NCBI GenBank assembly: GCA_030323885.1
Contig: CM059190.1
Coordinates: 88,511,865 to 88,575,864 of the forward strand
Length of the DNA stretch: 64,000 bases
Origin: Branchipolynoe longqiensis
Taxonomy: Eukaryota; Annelida; Polychaeta; Phyllodocida; Polynoidae
Direction of reading: 5' to 3'
The notes under the pieces are model-generated. The model had not been told where the DNA came from. It made no database searches and saw nothing but the letters and a program-made list of their open reading frames with translations. Every line of letters starts with the position of its first letter. Position 1 is the stretch's first letter. Made by a program: the position numbers and the translations under genes. This document shows positions 11,026 to 21,299 of the stretch, piece by piece.

Positions 11026-11202
11026 CACGACACCGATTTCCCCCACTCAGTCACATTATCATGACAAGTGAATCAGTCCCCATCCTGCTCTGGCACTGTC
11101 GAGCGCCAGGCGAGAGGTCGTGACAAGTAGCAATGTTGGAGATTGGATCCAAAGACCTCCCGCATGGGAATCAAGTGCTCTACCAACTCGACCATCCCGT
11201 CC
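11026..11202 (-). mobile_element. SINE-A, variant head
   Basis: Read on the minus strand it has a tRNA-like head with A-box-like TGGTCGAGTTGGTAGAGC, then the SINE-A middle (CTTGTCACGACC, TCGCCTGGCGCTCGAC, AATGTGACTGAGTGGG). The 3' third is missing. The head region after the A box differs from most copies, which usually carry GTCCGTCTCCCG. Confidence 0.7.
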
Positions 11203-11217
11203 TGTTCAATCCTAATA

Positions 11218-11395
11218 CAGTAAAACCTCTCTAAATCGACCGACCTTGGGACCAACTGTAAGTGGTCCATTTAGGGAGGTATTCGGTTCAGGGAGGTAGC
11301 ATATGGTTAGAATGGTATTGTTGGGACCAAAATAAACCGATCGATATATGGGAGTGGTCGAACGGTGGAGGTGGTCAGTTAGAGAGGTTTTATTG
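11218..11395. mobile_element. MITE-P, complete
   Basis: 178 bp bounded by TA on both sides. The terminal inverted repeats are CAGTAAAACCTCTCTAA at the left and TTAGAGAGGTTTTATTG at the right, with GGGACCAA and a TCGATATATGGGAGTGGTCG segment inside. CAGT ends with a TA duplication fit a Tc1/mariner-superfamily (pogo-like) non-autonomous element. Confidence 0.85.
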
Positions 11396-11775
11396 TACAG
11401 TCCCACCCTCGCACACACACTTCCACCCCCATCCGCACTCCACACACCTAGTATGACTAAGGTGCGTTTAACTGTTGGTGAAACGCGTTCCTGGTCCACG
11501 GTTTGCTAACAATTAGTAACATTACAGCGCCAGTCCGTCTCAATACCGAACGACTACCACCACTCGATACCAGCGCACTGAAACAACCATCTTGGTGGAA
11601 CGTTTCTGTAATGAGAAAATCGAGGGAGAAAGAGCAGACGACATTTGAGCGAAATAAATCGCGTAAGCAAGTCCCATCTTGAAATTGGGGGACGGGGGAG
11701 GGTAGGAGGAGGGGGAGGGGAATGGCCAGGGAGGGGGTGGGTGGGGGGAGGTGGTTTGGGGATGGATTCGGAATG
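11396..11775. other. Unannotated, G-rich end
   Basis: 11400-11690 shows nothing recognisable. 11690-11765 is G-rich (GGGGGACGGGGGAGGG, GGGTGGGGGGAGG). Proline- and serine-rich minus-strand frames here follow from that composition. Confidence 0.4.
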
Positions 11776-12348
11776 AACTGTGTTCAGAATCAATTGTGTT
11801 CGGATTCAATGGTGCTCAAAACTAAATGTGTTCAGAACCAAATGTGTTCTGGACCAACTGCGTTCAGACACAATTGTGTTCAGAATAAACTGTTCACAAG
11901 GAACTGTGTTGAGAACCAATTGTGTTGAGAAGCAACTGGGTTCAGAACCAACTGTGTTCAGAACCAACTATGTTCAGAACCAACTGCGTTCAGAATAAAC
12001 TGTGTTCAGAACCAACTGTATTAAGGATAAACTGTTCAGAACCAACCGTGTTCAAAACCAACTGTGTTCTGAACCAACTGTGTTCAAAACCGACTATGTT
12101 CGGAACAAACTGTGATCAGAATAAACTGTTCAGAATAAACTGTTCAGAACCAACTCCGTTCTAAACAAACTCTGTTCAGAATAAACTGGTCAGAATGAAC
12201 GTTGTTCAGAGCCAACTGTGTCAGAACAAACTGTATTCGGAACCAACTGTGTTCAGAATGAACTAGGCACATAACCAACTGTGTTTAAATCATTAGTGCT
12301 CAGAACCAATTGTGTTCAGAATCAACTGTTTTCAGAACCAATTGTCTT
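11776..12348 (+). repeat. 16-bp minisatellite ACTGTGTTCAGAACCA
   Basis: About 35 diverged units of ACTGTGTTCAGAACCA, with variants such as AATAAACTG and occasional deletions. The CVQNQLCSEPT peptide patterns it encodes are repeat artefacts. Confidence 0.95.
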
Positions 12349-12426
12349 TACCCATCTGCTGTTATTACTGAATAAAGGAAATAAAAGACTAGACAATAAA
12401 ATATTGTATATCGATTGTACAAAACC

Positions 12427-12439
12427 ATATATATATATA

Positions 12440-12475
<36 letters not shown>

Positions 12476-12655
12476 CATGTATATTTATATATATAGTGGC
12501 GGTTGGCGACCTGGTAGTTAGAGTGGGGGCCGGTGGTGGTGCTACTGTCGGTTAGCGGAGGAGGCAATATACAAAAATGCATACAATAATATAGACAATA
12601 AATTCCCTTTACGACTTTATACCAGCATACCCCGTTGTGCGTCACATATATGCCA
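12427..12655 (+). repeat. (TA)n flanking repeat H, copy 2
   Basis: A (TA)n tract with a TTTATACATG interruption (12427-12495) precedes GGTGGTGGTGCTACTGTCGG, GGAGGAGGCAATATACA, AATTCCCTTTACGACTTTATACCAGCATA and a CACATATAT end. It aligns with copy 1 at 10759-11005. Confidence 0.55.
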
Positions 12656-14169
12656 ACCACAAACCCATTATCCGCGCTGCCTGATTAATTATACGAGTTC
12701 AAATAACCACAGGACGAACTGTTCCAGAAGCAGCTGGGTGGCGGGAACCCATCAGTAGGAACCTACTGGGTCCCGGAGACCTCCCCGGCGTATGCGCTAG
12801 CAGACCGGAAATAGATAAGGTTCGGACAACCGACACGATCAATCGATCACGTTCCTAATCGACCGGCGGTGGAGAACAAGGCGCGAGCGATTGACAAAGT
12901 GGTGAAAAAGAAACGGGTATTTTACTTGTATGTACCTTTTTAAGGATTTATTTATATACTCTTTACTATTTTATCTTTGCTGGAACGATGATGTTGCGTG
13001 TGATTTCCTTTTTGAACTCCCCCCCCCCCCCAGCGTTCGAATTTCTTACAAAAGTAGCGACGCACACAAAACTAATTATTTATTGATTCGCCACAGATTT
13101 TGTTCGCTGGAAACTTCAACTGGATCACAGGGCTGTGAGCAGCAGACACGTGAAATGGGTCACACACACTCACACACACACACATATACTCATACAGACA
13201 CACACTCCCTCCGCCCCGCCGTCGCCCACACCCCACACACACTAAAAAGTTGCCATGAGTATGCGCTGTCACAAGTCGGTGCACGTCCTGGTATGGCCTA
13301 GGGTCTTCCTGGGGTGTACAACTACACCAACCACCCAGCCTCCCCCGACCCTCTCAGAGGACTGTGGTTGGACTCTTAGGCTGCCTTTTTCCTTATTTCC
13401 TGCCCCCCTCGACCCCCCACCCACCCCAATTTCTCTTACCACTACCCATCGGAAGCCAACTCCCGACCACATGGGACCGCTTTCAGCGGTGTCCATACGG
13501 TACTGCAGATTTGCAGCCTTCAGCGCCCCAATGCGACTGAAAACTCCCCGAAAGCAAACAACAAACACTAAAATAAAAAACAAGGAAAAAGGAAAATAAA
13601 GGTAAACGAAGACGTAGCAACCTTATGGAGCTTTGAGAACTTGTTCCCGGGCTTGGATTAATTGTCGGTTCGAGGCAGCTTTCCCTTGAGAGACCACGTG
13701 GAACTCCCGGCATGCTTTGAGCCGATTCAAATCAAAGCCTAATCGCATTTCCGGTTCCACCGAAGTGAATGAACGGGGGTCCGTTGTATAATAGCGGCAA
13801 CAATGGACCGAGCGATATTTGGGGGAGATTCCAATCCGACGCGGATAACTCAAGACAGACTCACATTATCGCACAATTTGACCCGAGTTAATTTGATCGG
13901 GGATCGCCAATTTATTTGGTGGTAATTTGGCAATAAGGGATGGATATGCGATTTAATGGGTTTCCGATTAGGTTGATAACCTTGCGCTCAGAACATAGTA
14001 TCAGGTTCAGCAAATTAAAGAAAAACAAATCTCCACAAAAACAACAGCATTAGATTATCGTGTAAAGGAAGCCAAGCTTTAAAGGTTTTATCCAATGTGG
14101 GAGGTTTGTGGAAATATTGCATTGATCAGGTATTGTCTGTGTTCGCTGTGACCGACGTTGTTTTTTTTA
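12656..14169. other. Unannotated 1.5 kb
   Basis: No gene or interspersed repeat recognised. Local features are a C10-12 run at 13019-13032, a CA-rich stretch at 13160-13205 and an A-rich run near 13560-13600. Frames of 104-123 codons at 12930-13600 show no domain, and their composition follows the sequence. Confidence 0.4.
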
Positions 14170-14480
14170 CCAGACTGGATGGCCAAATGAGTCAGTCTCC
14201 CGCTTTGGTAGATCATGAGATTCGAACCCTGGTCGAGTAAAACTTAAAAACTATACTTGTCGCTTCCTAGCCAGGCGCTCAGCATTTTAGATTAGGACAA
14301 GGACTGATTGGCTCAGTGTCAGGATAAAATGACTGAGTGGGATATCAGGTCATGGAGCTGACGGCCTTGTCTCCCAGTGGGGCAGCACTATAAAGTCACC
14401 ATGAGCTTGCACTATCACAAGTCGGTACCTGTCCTGATATGACCTTAGATGTTGCCAGGGTGCAAAACAACAACCAACCA
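14170..14480 (+). mobile_element. SINE-A, near full length
   Basis: The tRNA-like head (GGATGGCCAAATGAGT, GTCTCCCGC, B-box GATTCGAACCC) is followed by the family body (CCTAGCCAGGCGCTCAGCAT, TGACTGAGTGGGATATCAGG, GGGGCAGCACTATAAAGTC) and the tail GATGTTGCCAGGGTGCAAAAC. It may carry an internal RNA polymerase III promoter, as expected of tRNA-derived SINEs. Confidence 0.9.
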
Positions 14481-14787
14481 TCTTGGTTTGCACAATTTTC
14501 TATCAAGGTTCTGTTGATGACAGCATCAAAGTTAGCAATCATGGAGAGAAATCAGACTTCATGTCACACCCGCTAACGCTCCCCCAGAATGCACCGCGCG
14601 CAAACAGATGAGCGTCTAGGCCCTGGTTGGCATAAGAAATGTTGTCTGCTCGCTTATGGAAACTTACAGAGCTTCCCAATAGTGCCACTTTGTGGCGTTT
14701 CTGCAAAGCGTTATATAATGCAGTGTATGCTAATATAAAGACAATAATTATATATATCGCAGGAAATTGAATTGAAGGATCACATCC
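14481..14787. other. No recognised feature
   Basis: Ordinary composition. Nothing repeated elsewhere in the window and no plausible gene. Confidence 0.4.
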
Positions 14788-15143
14788 TTAAGGCCCAGTC
14801 ACACCTTACCGGACTGGGGAACCGGACATGAACCGGACACTGTCTGGTGAAATACGGCAATGTCCGGTACATGTCCGGTACCCATCCGGTGGTGTCCGGC
14901 GGTGTCCGGTGGTGTCCGGCGGTGTCCGGTACAAGTTTTGAACATGCACTAACCTTGAACCGGACAACACCGGAGTGAAGTGTACGGTTGGTGTCCGTTT
15001 TAAGTCCGTTTCATCCGTTTTGTCCGGTTCATGTCCGTTAATCATCCGTTAGGTGTCCGTTTTGTATCCTGAAGAGTCCTTTGACGGTGCTGCAGGAATT
15101 CGGCCCTTCAGTTGTTGGCGCGTCCGTGAACAGTCCGGTAGGT
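14788..15143. mobile_element. GTCAC-family TIR element, CCGGACTG subtype
   Basis: The left end AAGGCCCAGTCACACCTTAC is followed by GGACTGGGG and then arrays of TGTCCGG(Y)-type units at 10-11 bp spacing (14840-14935). Past the middle these become TCCGTT units (14990-15065). The right end appears only as CAGTCCGGTAGGTGT at 15129-15143, where it is cut by repeat G. No ORF. Non-autonomous DNA transposon, superfamily not assigned. Confidence 0.75.
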
Positions 15144-15445
15144 GTCCCCATGGCTACCAGTGGTCTGCCCACCACCACCAAGCTGTGTGGCTCCTCTGGC
15201 CACCACCAACCTTGACCCTGAGTGTGTTGATCCTACCCAGCAGAAGGGGGGGGGGGGGGAGGTAGGCCCTGAGTGCCCCTTACACACAGCCCTGCCAGCA
15301 CCACCATGTCTATTTACATCCCACTCAGGGACCACCAGCACTTACATATATATACATACATGCGCTTAGTCACGTATACCTGTTTAGTAATAGAACATTT
15401 TCATTCCCCCTGATGCCGTAAATCGGAATATTTTACAAGTTATAC
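15139..15445 (+). mobile_element. Repeat G, 3' part
   Basis: It matches 61095-61395: CCCCATGG, TACCAGTGGTCTGCCCACCA, CCACCAAGCTGT, TACACACA, CAGCACCAC, TGTATACCTGTT, CGGAATATTTTACAA. A poly-G run lies at 15246-15260. The 5' part present at 54395 and 60885 is missing. Class unknown. Confidence 0.7.
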
Positions 15446-15458
15446 AAGTGCACACACA

Positions 15459-15665
15459 TGGCAACTTTATAGTGCTGCCCCATGGGGAAACCAGGCCGTC
15501 AGCAACATGACCCAATATCCCACCCAGTTACATTATCCTGACACCGAGCTAACCAGTCCTTTCCCTATTCTATCACTGCCGAGCATCAAACTAGGAAGCG
15601 ACAATTATCAATTTGGTAAGTTATCGATTTGACTCGACCCGATCTTCCACACGGCCACCGTGCGT
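15459..15665 (-). mobile_element. SINE-A, partial
   Basis: The minus-strand body from the CCCAGTGG-like segment through CTTCCTAGTTTGATGCTCGGC and CAAATTGATAATTGTCGC into the beginning of the head. The 3' tail is missing. Confidence 0.8.
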
Positions 15666-16164
15666 GCCTTGTGATTACCAAATGAGATATATGGAACCCG
15701 ATGTAACGCTACAACATATTGCTCGCCTAATATCATTTGAGATAATTTTGTGTGGTTAAACATATGCTTTTGTGTAGCATAACTCTTCCATATTTCTTTT
15801 TCTTATTTAATCTTGCATAAGTACATCATATGTAATTTCGTATGGCTTTGCTGATAATTATGCATAATTTGCATTATATAACAGCCCAACCCCACACCCA
15901 CCCACACATACACTCATACTTTAGACGAAACCATCCTGCGGTGTTAGTTAAACGTAAAGGGAAGTGTTCGATTCAATTATCTCAGAAGCCTCCAGTTGCC
16001 TCATTCTGAGTCTCGGCGGGGACAAAGCTAGTTCTTCCTTCCCTGCTCTGCGTTTCAACCACAGGCCGAACCCACCTTAAAGGGGCTATATATAGAACGT
16101 CAGACTGAGAACCCCGCGCGGCTGGGTACTGATAAAGGGCCCCCCCAAGCCACATTACTTGGCT
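15666..16164. other. No recognised feature
   Basis: AT-rich sequence with a short CCCCACCCACCCACAC stretch at 15889-15907. Nothing supports a gene. Confidence 0.4.
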
Positions 16165-16440
16165 TATGGCCCTGTCACATTATGACGCTTCTCACCAGCA
16201 CGCCGCCAATGTGCAAAATCACTTTTCATCATCGGGACACGTCAAACTTTTCGACGTCAGCGCAACGTATTGGTAGCGTGCGGCCGACGTGGTAACGAAT
16301 ATCGATGCATGAGAAAAAAAACAAAAAGGTTTTGGTGCGCCGTCCTGATATGACCTTAGATGTAGCTAGGACGTAAAACAACAAAGCAATAGTTTGGCGC
16401 AACATGCAACCATAATGCACGCGCGAAGTGTGCATGGCGT
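16165..16440. mobile_element. GTCAC-family element, ACGC subtype, degraded
   Basis: The left end ATGGCCCTGTCACATTATGA leads into CGCTTCTCACCAGCACGCCG and CGTCA/CGTGG-type motifs. A SINE-A tail fragment (CCTGATATGACC to GACGTAAAACAACAA, 16342-16386) sits inside. No right terminal repeat was found. Confidence 0.6.
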
Positions 16441-16570
16441 GCCGTCCCACTCAGTTACACTCAGTCACATTATGCTGATACTGTGCTATCCAGTCCTTGT
16501 TGTATCCTATTAATGCCGAGCGCCTGGCTAGGGAGCGACAATCATCAATTTTTAAGTCATTGGTTTGTGA
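16441..16570 (-). mobile_element. SINE-A fragment
   Basis: On the minus strand it reads CCAATGACTTAAAAATTGAT, then CTAGCCAGGCGCTCGGCAT and AGTGTAACTGAGTGGG. It lies tail-to-tail with the plus-strand fragment at 16342-16386. Confidence 0.75.
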
Positions 16571-17335
16571 CATAGAAACCAAAAGTGAAAACATTCCTGG
16601 TAGTGGTAGAAGAAATGCCTAATAATAGCAGAATCCATGTTCAGGGGACGGTTTGTATATGGTGTATGTGTCAGGGTTAAAATTAGATTTGTTTTTCCCT
16701 TTTTGATTTTGATCTTAAACAAATTGAGAAAGCTGTTAAAATGAACTATGTAGTATGCATCCATAACATGATTTTAATACATATCTACATCATTTTAACA
16801 CACAACAAATTCCAACAAGATTTTATTGTTTACAGTTAAATTAAAAGAATTGTTCCTTACAAGAATAATGTTCGAAAAAGCATTTGGGTAGATGTATGGC
16901 ATTGATATGAAAATCTTCAGACTTTCAATTTTGCATAAAATCAAAAAAGCATATTTTGGATGCATTTTGCGGGATAGATTAAATACATGTAGAATTGCTA
17001 GGATGCTTAATACAGAGTCAACAATAACCTTTTGACTTACTACACCCGCAAAAAGAAGGCAAAATCATTAACTATGTAACATGGAAACCAAAAGTGTGGC
17101 ACACAGTTTCTGTGAATGACTCTACTAGTACTTGTGCAAATCCATGGGTACCCACGGTGCTCTAGCAATTTCTAATATAATGTACTCTCCTGCGCTAATA
17201 TTTCTCGCATTCGCGAAATTCCAACTAATTGATACGCAAAGGGGCGGCGACAGAACTCAGAAGGCCAGAGTGGAGGTAAAGTGTGTTTATTACAGCTAAG
17301 GAGACTTCTCAAGCCCTGGGTTTTAATGGGATGTA
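16571..17335. other. Unannotated AT-rich 0.8 kb
   Basis: Composition is roughly two-thirds A+T with no repeat shared elsewhere in the window. Small frames only, none with a recognisable product. Confidence 0.4.
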
Positions 17336-17671
17336 ATGAGGGAGCGGGACTTGGCTGAGGCAGTAGAGTGTCCACCTGTGAAGGTTTGGATCACCCGATC
17401 GATCCTGCTCAGTGAACGCATTTGCAATTTGGGCTATTTTCCGTTCCAACCAGTGGTCCACAACTGGCTCATCAAAGGCTGTGGTATGTGCTGTCCTGTC
17501 TGTGGAACACTGCTTATAAAAGACCCCTCGCTGCTTATCGGAAAGAGTAGCCTATGTGGCAGCAGCGAGTTTTCTCCAAAGAAATATGTCAGAATGACGA
17601 TATGTTTGACATCCAATAGCCATTGATAAAAAAACATGCTCTGGAGGTGTCGTTAAATAAAACAAACTTTT
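17336..17671 (+). mobile_element. SINE-B, full length (mollusc-type SINE)
   Basis: The tRNA-like head (GGGACTTGGCTGAGGCAGTA, then ATCGATCC) is followed by CCAGTGGTCCACAACTGG, AAAGGCTGTGGTATGTGCT, CCTGTCTGTGGAACACTG, TATAAAAGACCCCTCGCTGC, GTTTGACATCCAATAGCC and the tail GGTGTCGTTAAATAAAACAA. From family knowledge this is the SINE type very abundant in mollusc genomes, and it is the main taxonomic clue in the window. Confidence 0.85.
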
Positions 17672-18248
17672 GGGATGTAATGAATGAAGAAGTAGCATAA
17701 ATAAATAAATAAATTTAAAAAAAATGTAATTTATTCTGTCCATAGCATGTAAGCCTGGGTACCCAGGCTTGTTTTCAATGCTGGCCAGCTGTAGTGTTGG
17801 TGTTGTCTTACCAAACAGTAGCTGCTGATAAGTTATTTGATTGTCTGCATTTCAGTAGCAGATAGATAGTATTGTCTGCATTTCAGTAGCAGATAGATAG
17901 TCTGTTGGTACGTTTAGTAGTCTATGTTACTTTTTTTTGGGCCCTCTTGGCATTGTATTTTTGTTCTATTCTTATTACTATGTTAGTTGTTTTCTTAAGG
18001 TTCTATGTTAGTGTTTTGGGGTTTTCTTGGGAAGAGTTTTCTGTTTTTTCTACTTAATTCTATACTAGCCTATTTTATTACATGTCCATAGGCCTGTACG
18101 TAATAGGTGGTTGAGTTATGTTTGTTTGAATTTGATTTGATTTATATTGTTGTTGGATATGTTATCTGGCTTTTATATTTCCGGTTATCCCGCCCTGGGC
18201 TGTCCAGTTGGTGGCCGTGACATATCACCTGCCCCCTTGTGATGCAGT

Positions 18249-21081
18249 TCAGTTGGGGTTTCCAGTTTTTATTTTGCACAGATATTTTTTGTACGTTTTT
18301 AGGTCAGGGATTTGTCTTTCTTTCACTGTTTGCGCAGTCCATGCCTTGGCGGCCATTTCCAGTGTGCTCCTTTCATGGGCTTTGATCTGGCTTCTGGTCT
18401 GTCTTAGTAGTGGTGCCTTGCTTGCTCTGGTGTCCCTTAGTGGTTGGGTTAGACGCTTAATGTCTTTGCTATATCCATATGCTAATGTGTTTAGGTGGAT
18501 TATCCTTCTGTTTTCTAGTAGCTTTACTTTAGTTCTTTTGTGTAGGTCATAAGTGGGGTGTAGTTTGTCTACTTTCAGGCATATTTTCAAGGCCCTATTT
18601 TGTAGTATCTGCAATTTTTTTAGTAGCTCTTTTTTAGCACCCATGTAGATTACATCCCCATAGTCAAAGTAGGGGAGTACCATGCCTTTGAAGATTTTTA
18701 TTGACATATCTTGTGTCATATAGTTTCTTAGTTTAGCAAATAGCCATAGTTTGTGATTTACTTTTTGTATGATTTTTGTTAAACACAGAGTGTAGTTTAG
18801 CTGGCTATCCAGTTCTAGGCCTAGGTATTTGTAGTGATTTACATTTTCCAGTGTTTGGTTTTGTAGTGTGCATTGTAGGTTTCTTCCTGTGATTGCTGTA
18901 TGTGAGAAGAGTACTGTTTTAGATTTATTTGCATTGATGGTTATTTTATTGGATTCACACCAGCTGTCCAGTTTTAGCAGGAGGTTGTTCAGTTTGGTTG
19001 CTACCTCCTCTACTGTGCTTCCTTCTGCATATATGACAGTGCCATCCGCATATAGCTGGAGACATTCTGTCTCCAGCCATTTTTCTAGGGCATTTATGTA
19101 TAGTATAAATAGTAGTGGTCCCAGGACTGATCCTTGGGGTACACCACAGGTGATAGTTTGTTGGTCTGAGAGTGTACCATTTACTTTAGTTTTTTGCTGC
19201 CTGTTGTTTAGGTAGCATTTTATCCAGTTTATTGATTTGGATTTAATGCCCATGTTGTTTAATTTTATTATTAATATGCTGTGGTCTACAGTGTCAAAGG
19301 CTTTGCTGAAGTCGATGAACGCTGCTCCAACTATTTTCTTTTGGTTCAATGATGCCAGCACATCACTTGTTAGGTTTGCTATTGTTTTTGATGTGGAGTG
19401 GAGTTTTCTGAAACCTCCTTGCCTCTTGTTTAGTATATTGTTTTTTTCCAGGTGCGCATTTATGTGCCTGTGGAATATTTTTTCAATTAGCTTGCCCGGT
19501 GTTCGCAAGATTGATATTGGTCTGTAGTTCCCCATGTTTTGTTTGTCACCACTTTTGTATACGGGGGTGATGGTTGCCATCTTCCATGCTGTGATGAAGT
19601 GTCCCTGCTCAAATGATATGTTGAACAGGTCGACCATGGTATCTGGGATGGCTTGGAGTGCCTCTTTTAGTATTTTTGTGGGGATTCCATCTATTCCACT
19701 TGGTTTATTTTCATCTATGTCATTTATTAGCTGTGTTAGTTCTTTTAGGTCAGTTTTGCAGGTGGGGATTTCATCCTGGATATTTTCTGACTTGTTTTCC
19801 CAGATTCTTGTGAATTTCTTTGATAACCTTTGTCTTAGCGTGGCAAAGTGTGTATTTAGTTTGTTTGCTGCATCACTATCTGTGTGCATATTTCCATCCT
19901 TATCCTGGAAGCTTATCCGTTCTTCTATCTTATTTTTGGGGAATAGTAAGCTTACATTTTCCCAGAACTTATTTGCATTGCGTCCCCAGTCCTTGTCTTG
20001 TTTTATTATATATTTCTTTTTTGCTGCCCTTACTGCTTTGAGGGAGTTGTTTCTGGCAGTATTATAGGCCCTTTTATCCTCTGGGTCTTTAGTACATTTC
20101 ACTTTGTCACCTAGCCTTTGTTTTGTTGCAATATGAGTTAACAGTTCCCTGTCTACCCATGGGTCTTGGTTTCTCTGTATTTTTAGTTTCTTTATGGGAC
20201 ACATCTCATCTAATGATTGTTTTATTTCTGTGACAATGTTATTCCAGTAGATATCAGGGTCATCTCTGTCTGTTGTGACGTCTATATTTTCATATAGGTG
20301 GTTTCGTAGTGTTTCTTTTGAGTAGTTTTTTAGGGATCTGCCCATCTTATATATATATTGGCTTGTGCTTTTGAGTTTTTTCCTCGTTACATATATTAGC
20401 TCATGGTCACTTATACCCCAGCTTCTAGTGCCCCATTTTGTGGCATGGTTTGAGTTGGTTAGTATTAGGTCAATTGTTGAGCTATTGTGTCCTAGTCTTG
20501 TGCTTTCTGTAATAAGTTGTTGTAGCCCTAGGATTTTGATAGTGGTTTGTAGCATTAGTTTATTTTTGTCATTGCTACTGTAGTTTATGTTGAAGTCCCC
20601 TAGCACAAAGATTTCTGCATTTGTTAGTTTTCTCACTGTATTTATACTTTTCTCTAGAGTTTGAAGGAATGTTTCAATATCCCCGGATGGTGGTCTGTAG
20701 AGGCTTGCTATGGCTATGTTAGCCTGCTTCTCATTTAGGCACCATAGTAGCTCCAGGTGTTCATTTGAGTTGTTTGCTATTTTTATGGCCTCAGTGTGGA
20801 TTTTTTGAGGTTTTGCAGTAGATTGCAACCCCTCCACCTTTTTTTGTTAGGTTTGCTATGTTAATTTGCTGTCTGTCATTACGTACAAGCCTATATCCTT
20901 CTATGTTACGGGTGTTGTCTTGATGTCTCTCAGTGAACCATGTTTCTGACAGTGTTAAAACATCAATATTTTCATTTTTTAGGTGCATTTATATTGTGTC
21001 TATTTTATTGGATGCACTCTGGCAGTTTAGGTGGGCAAAGTGCGTGCCCCTTCCCAGCCTGCATTCAATTTCATCTACCAT
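18249..21081 (-). pseudogene. LINE ORF2: endonuclease-reverse transcriptase, inactivated
   Basis: The encoded polyprotein nicks target DNA and copies the element RNA in target-primed reverse transcription. The endonuclease motifs LTLSETW, SLYRPPSGD, LGDFN, TIDLILTN and SDHE are visible, then RT motifs: PVYKSGDK...NYRPIS, FIDFSKAFDTVDHS, GVPQGSVLGPLLF, and YLGLELD. Three lesions are seen. A TAA stop replaces codon 31 (20991-20989) directly before an in-frame ATG. A frameshift occurs at the T6 run 20801-20806, so the main open frame (862 codons) starts only at 20837. The RT box reads YADG instead of YADD (codon at 19041-19043), losing a metal-binding aspartate. The start at 21081 is chosen because stops precede it and the endonuclease signal follows. 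There is no RNase H or CCHC segment; the C-terminus ends in a WTAQTVKERQI-like tail typical of this LINE group. It is almost certainly dead as an enzyme. Confidence 0.85.
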
Positions 21082-21299
21082 CTTTCTTTACCTTCAGGTT
21101 TGGCGTTTGTTAGATTTCGCGAGTTTTTAACTTTGTTTAGATTGTTTTATGGGCGTATGGGCTGGTGCATACAGTACATATGCCCTGTTTTCTTATATAT
21201 AGTTTCATACATAATTAATAAGTTATTTTGCTGTTTTGCTTGCCTGGGTTTACTGTGTATATTTTATATTTACTTTATTTTGCTTATTAATTTTGGTTT

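Noticed and set aside
19820..20067. Plus-strand hydrophobic frames over the LINE (for example 177 codons at 19534-20067)
   Set aside because: They are antisense shadows of the ORF2 reverse transcriptase; the minus strand carries all conserved motifs.
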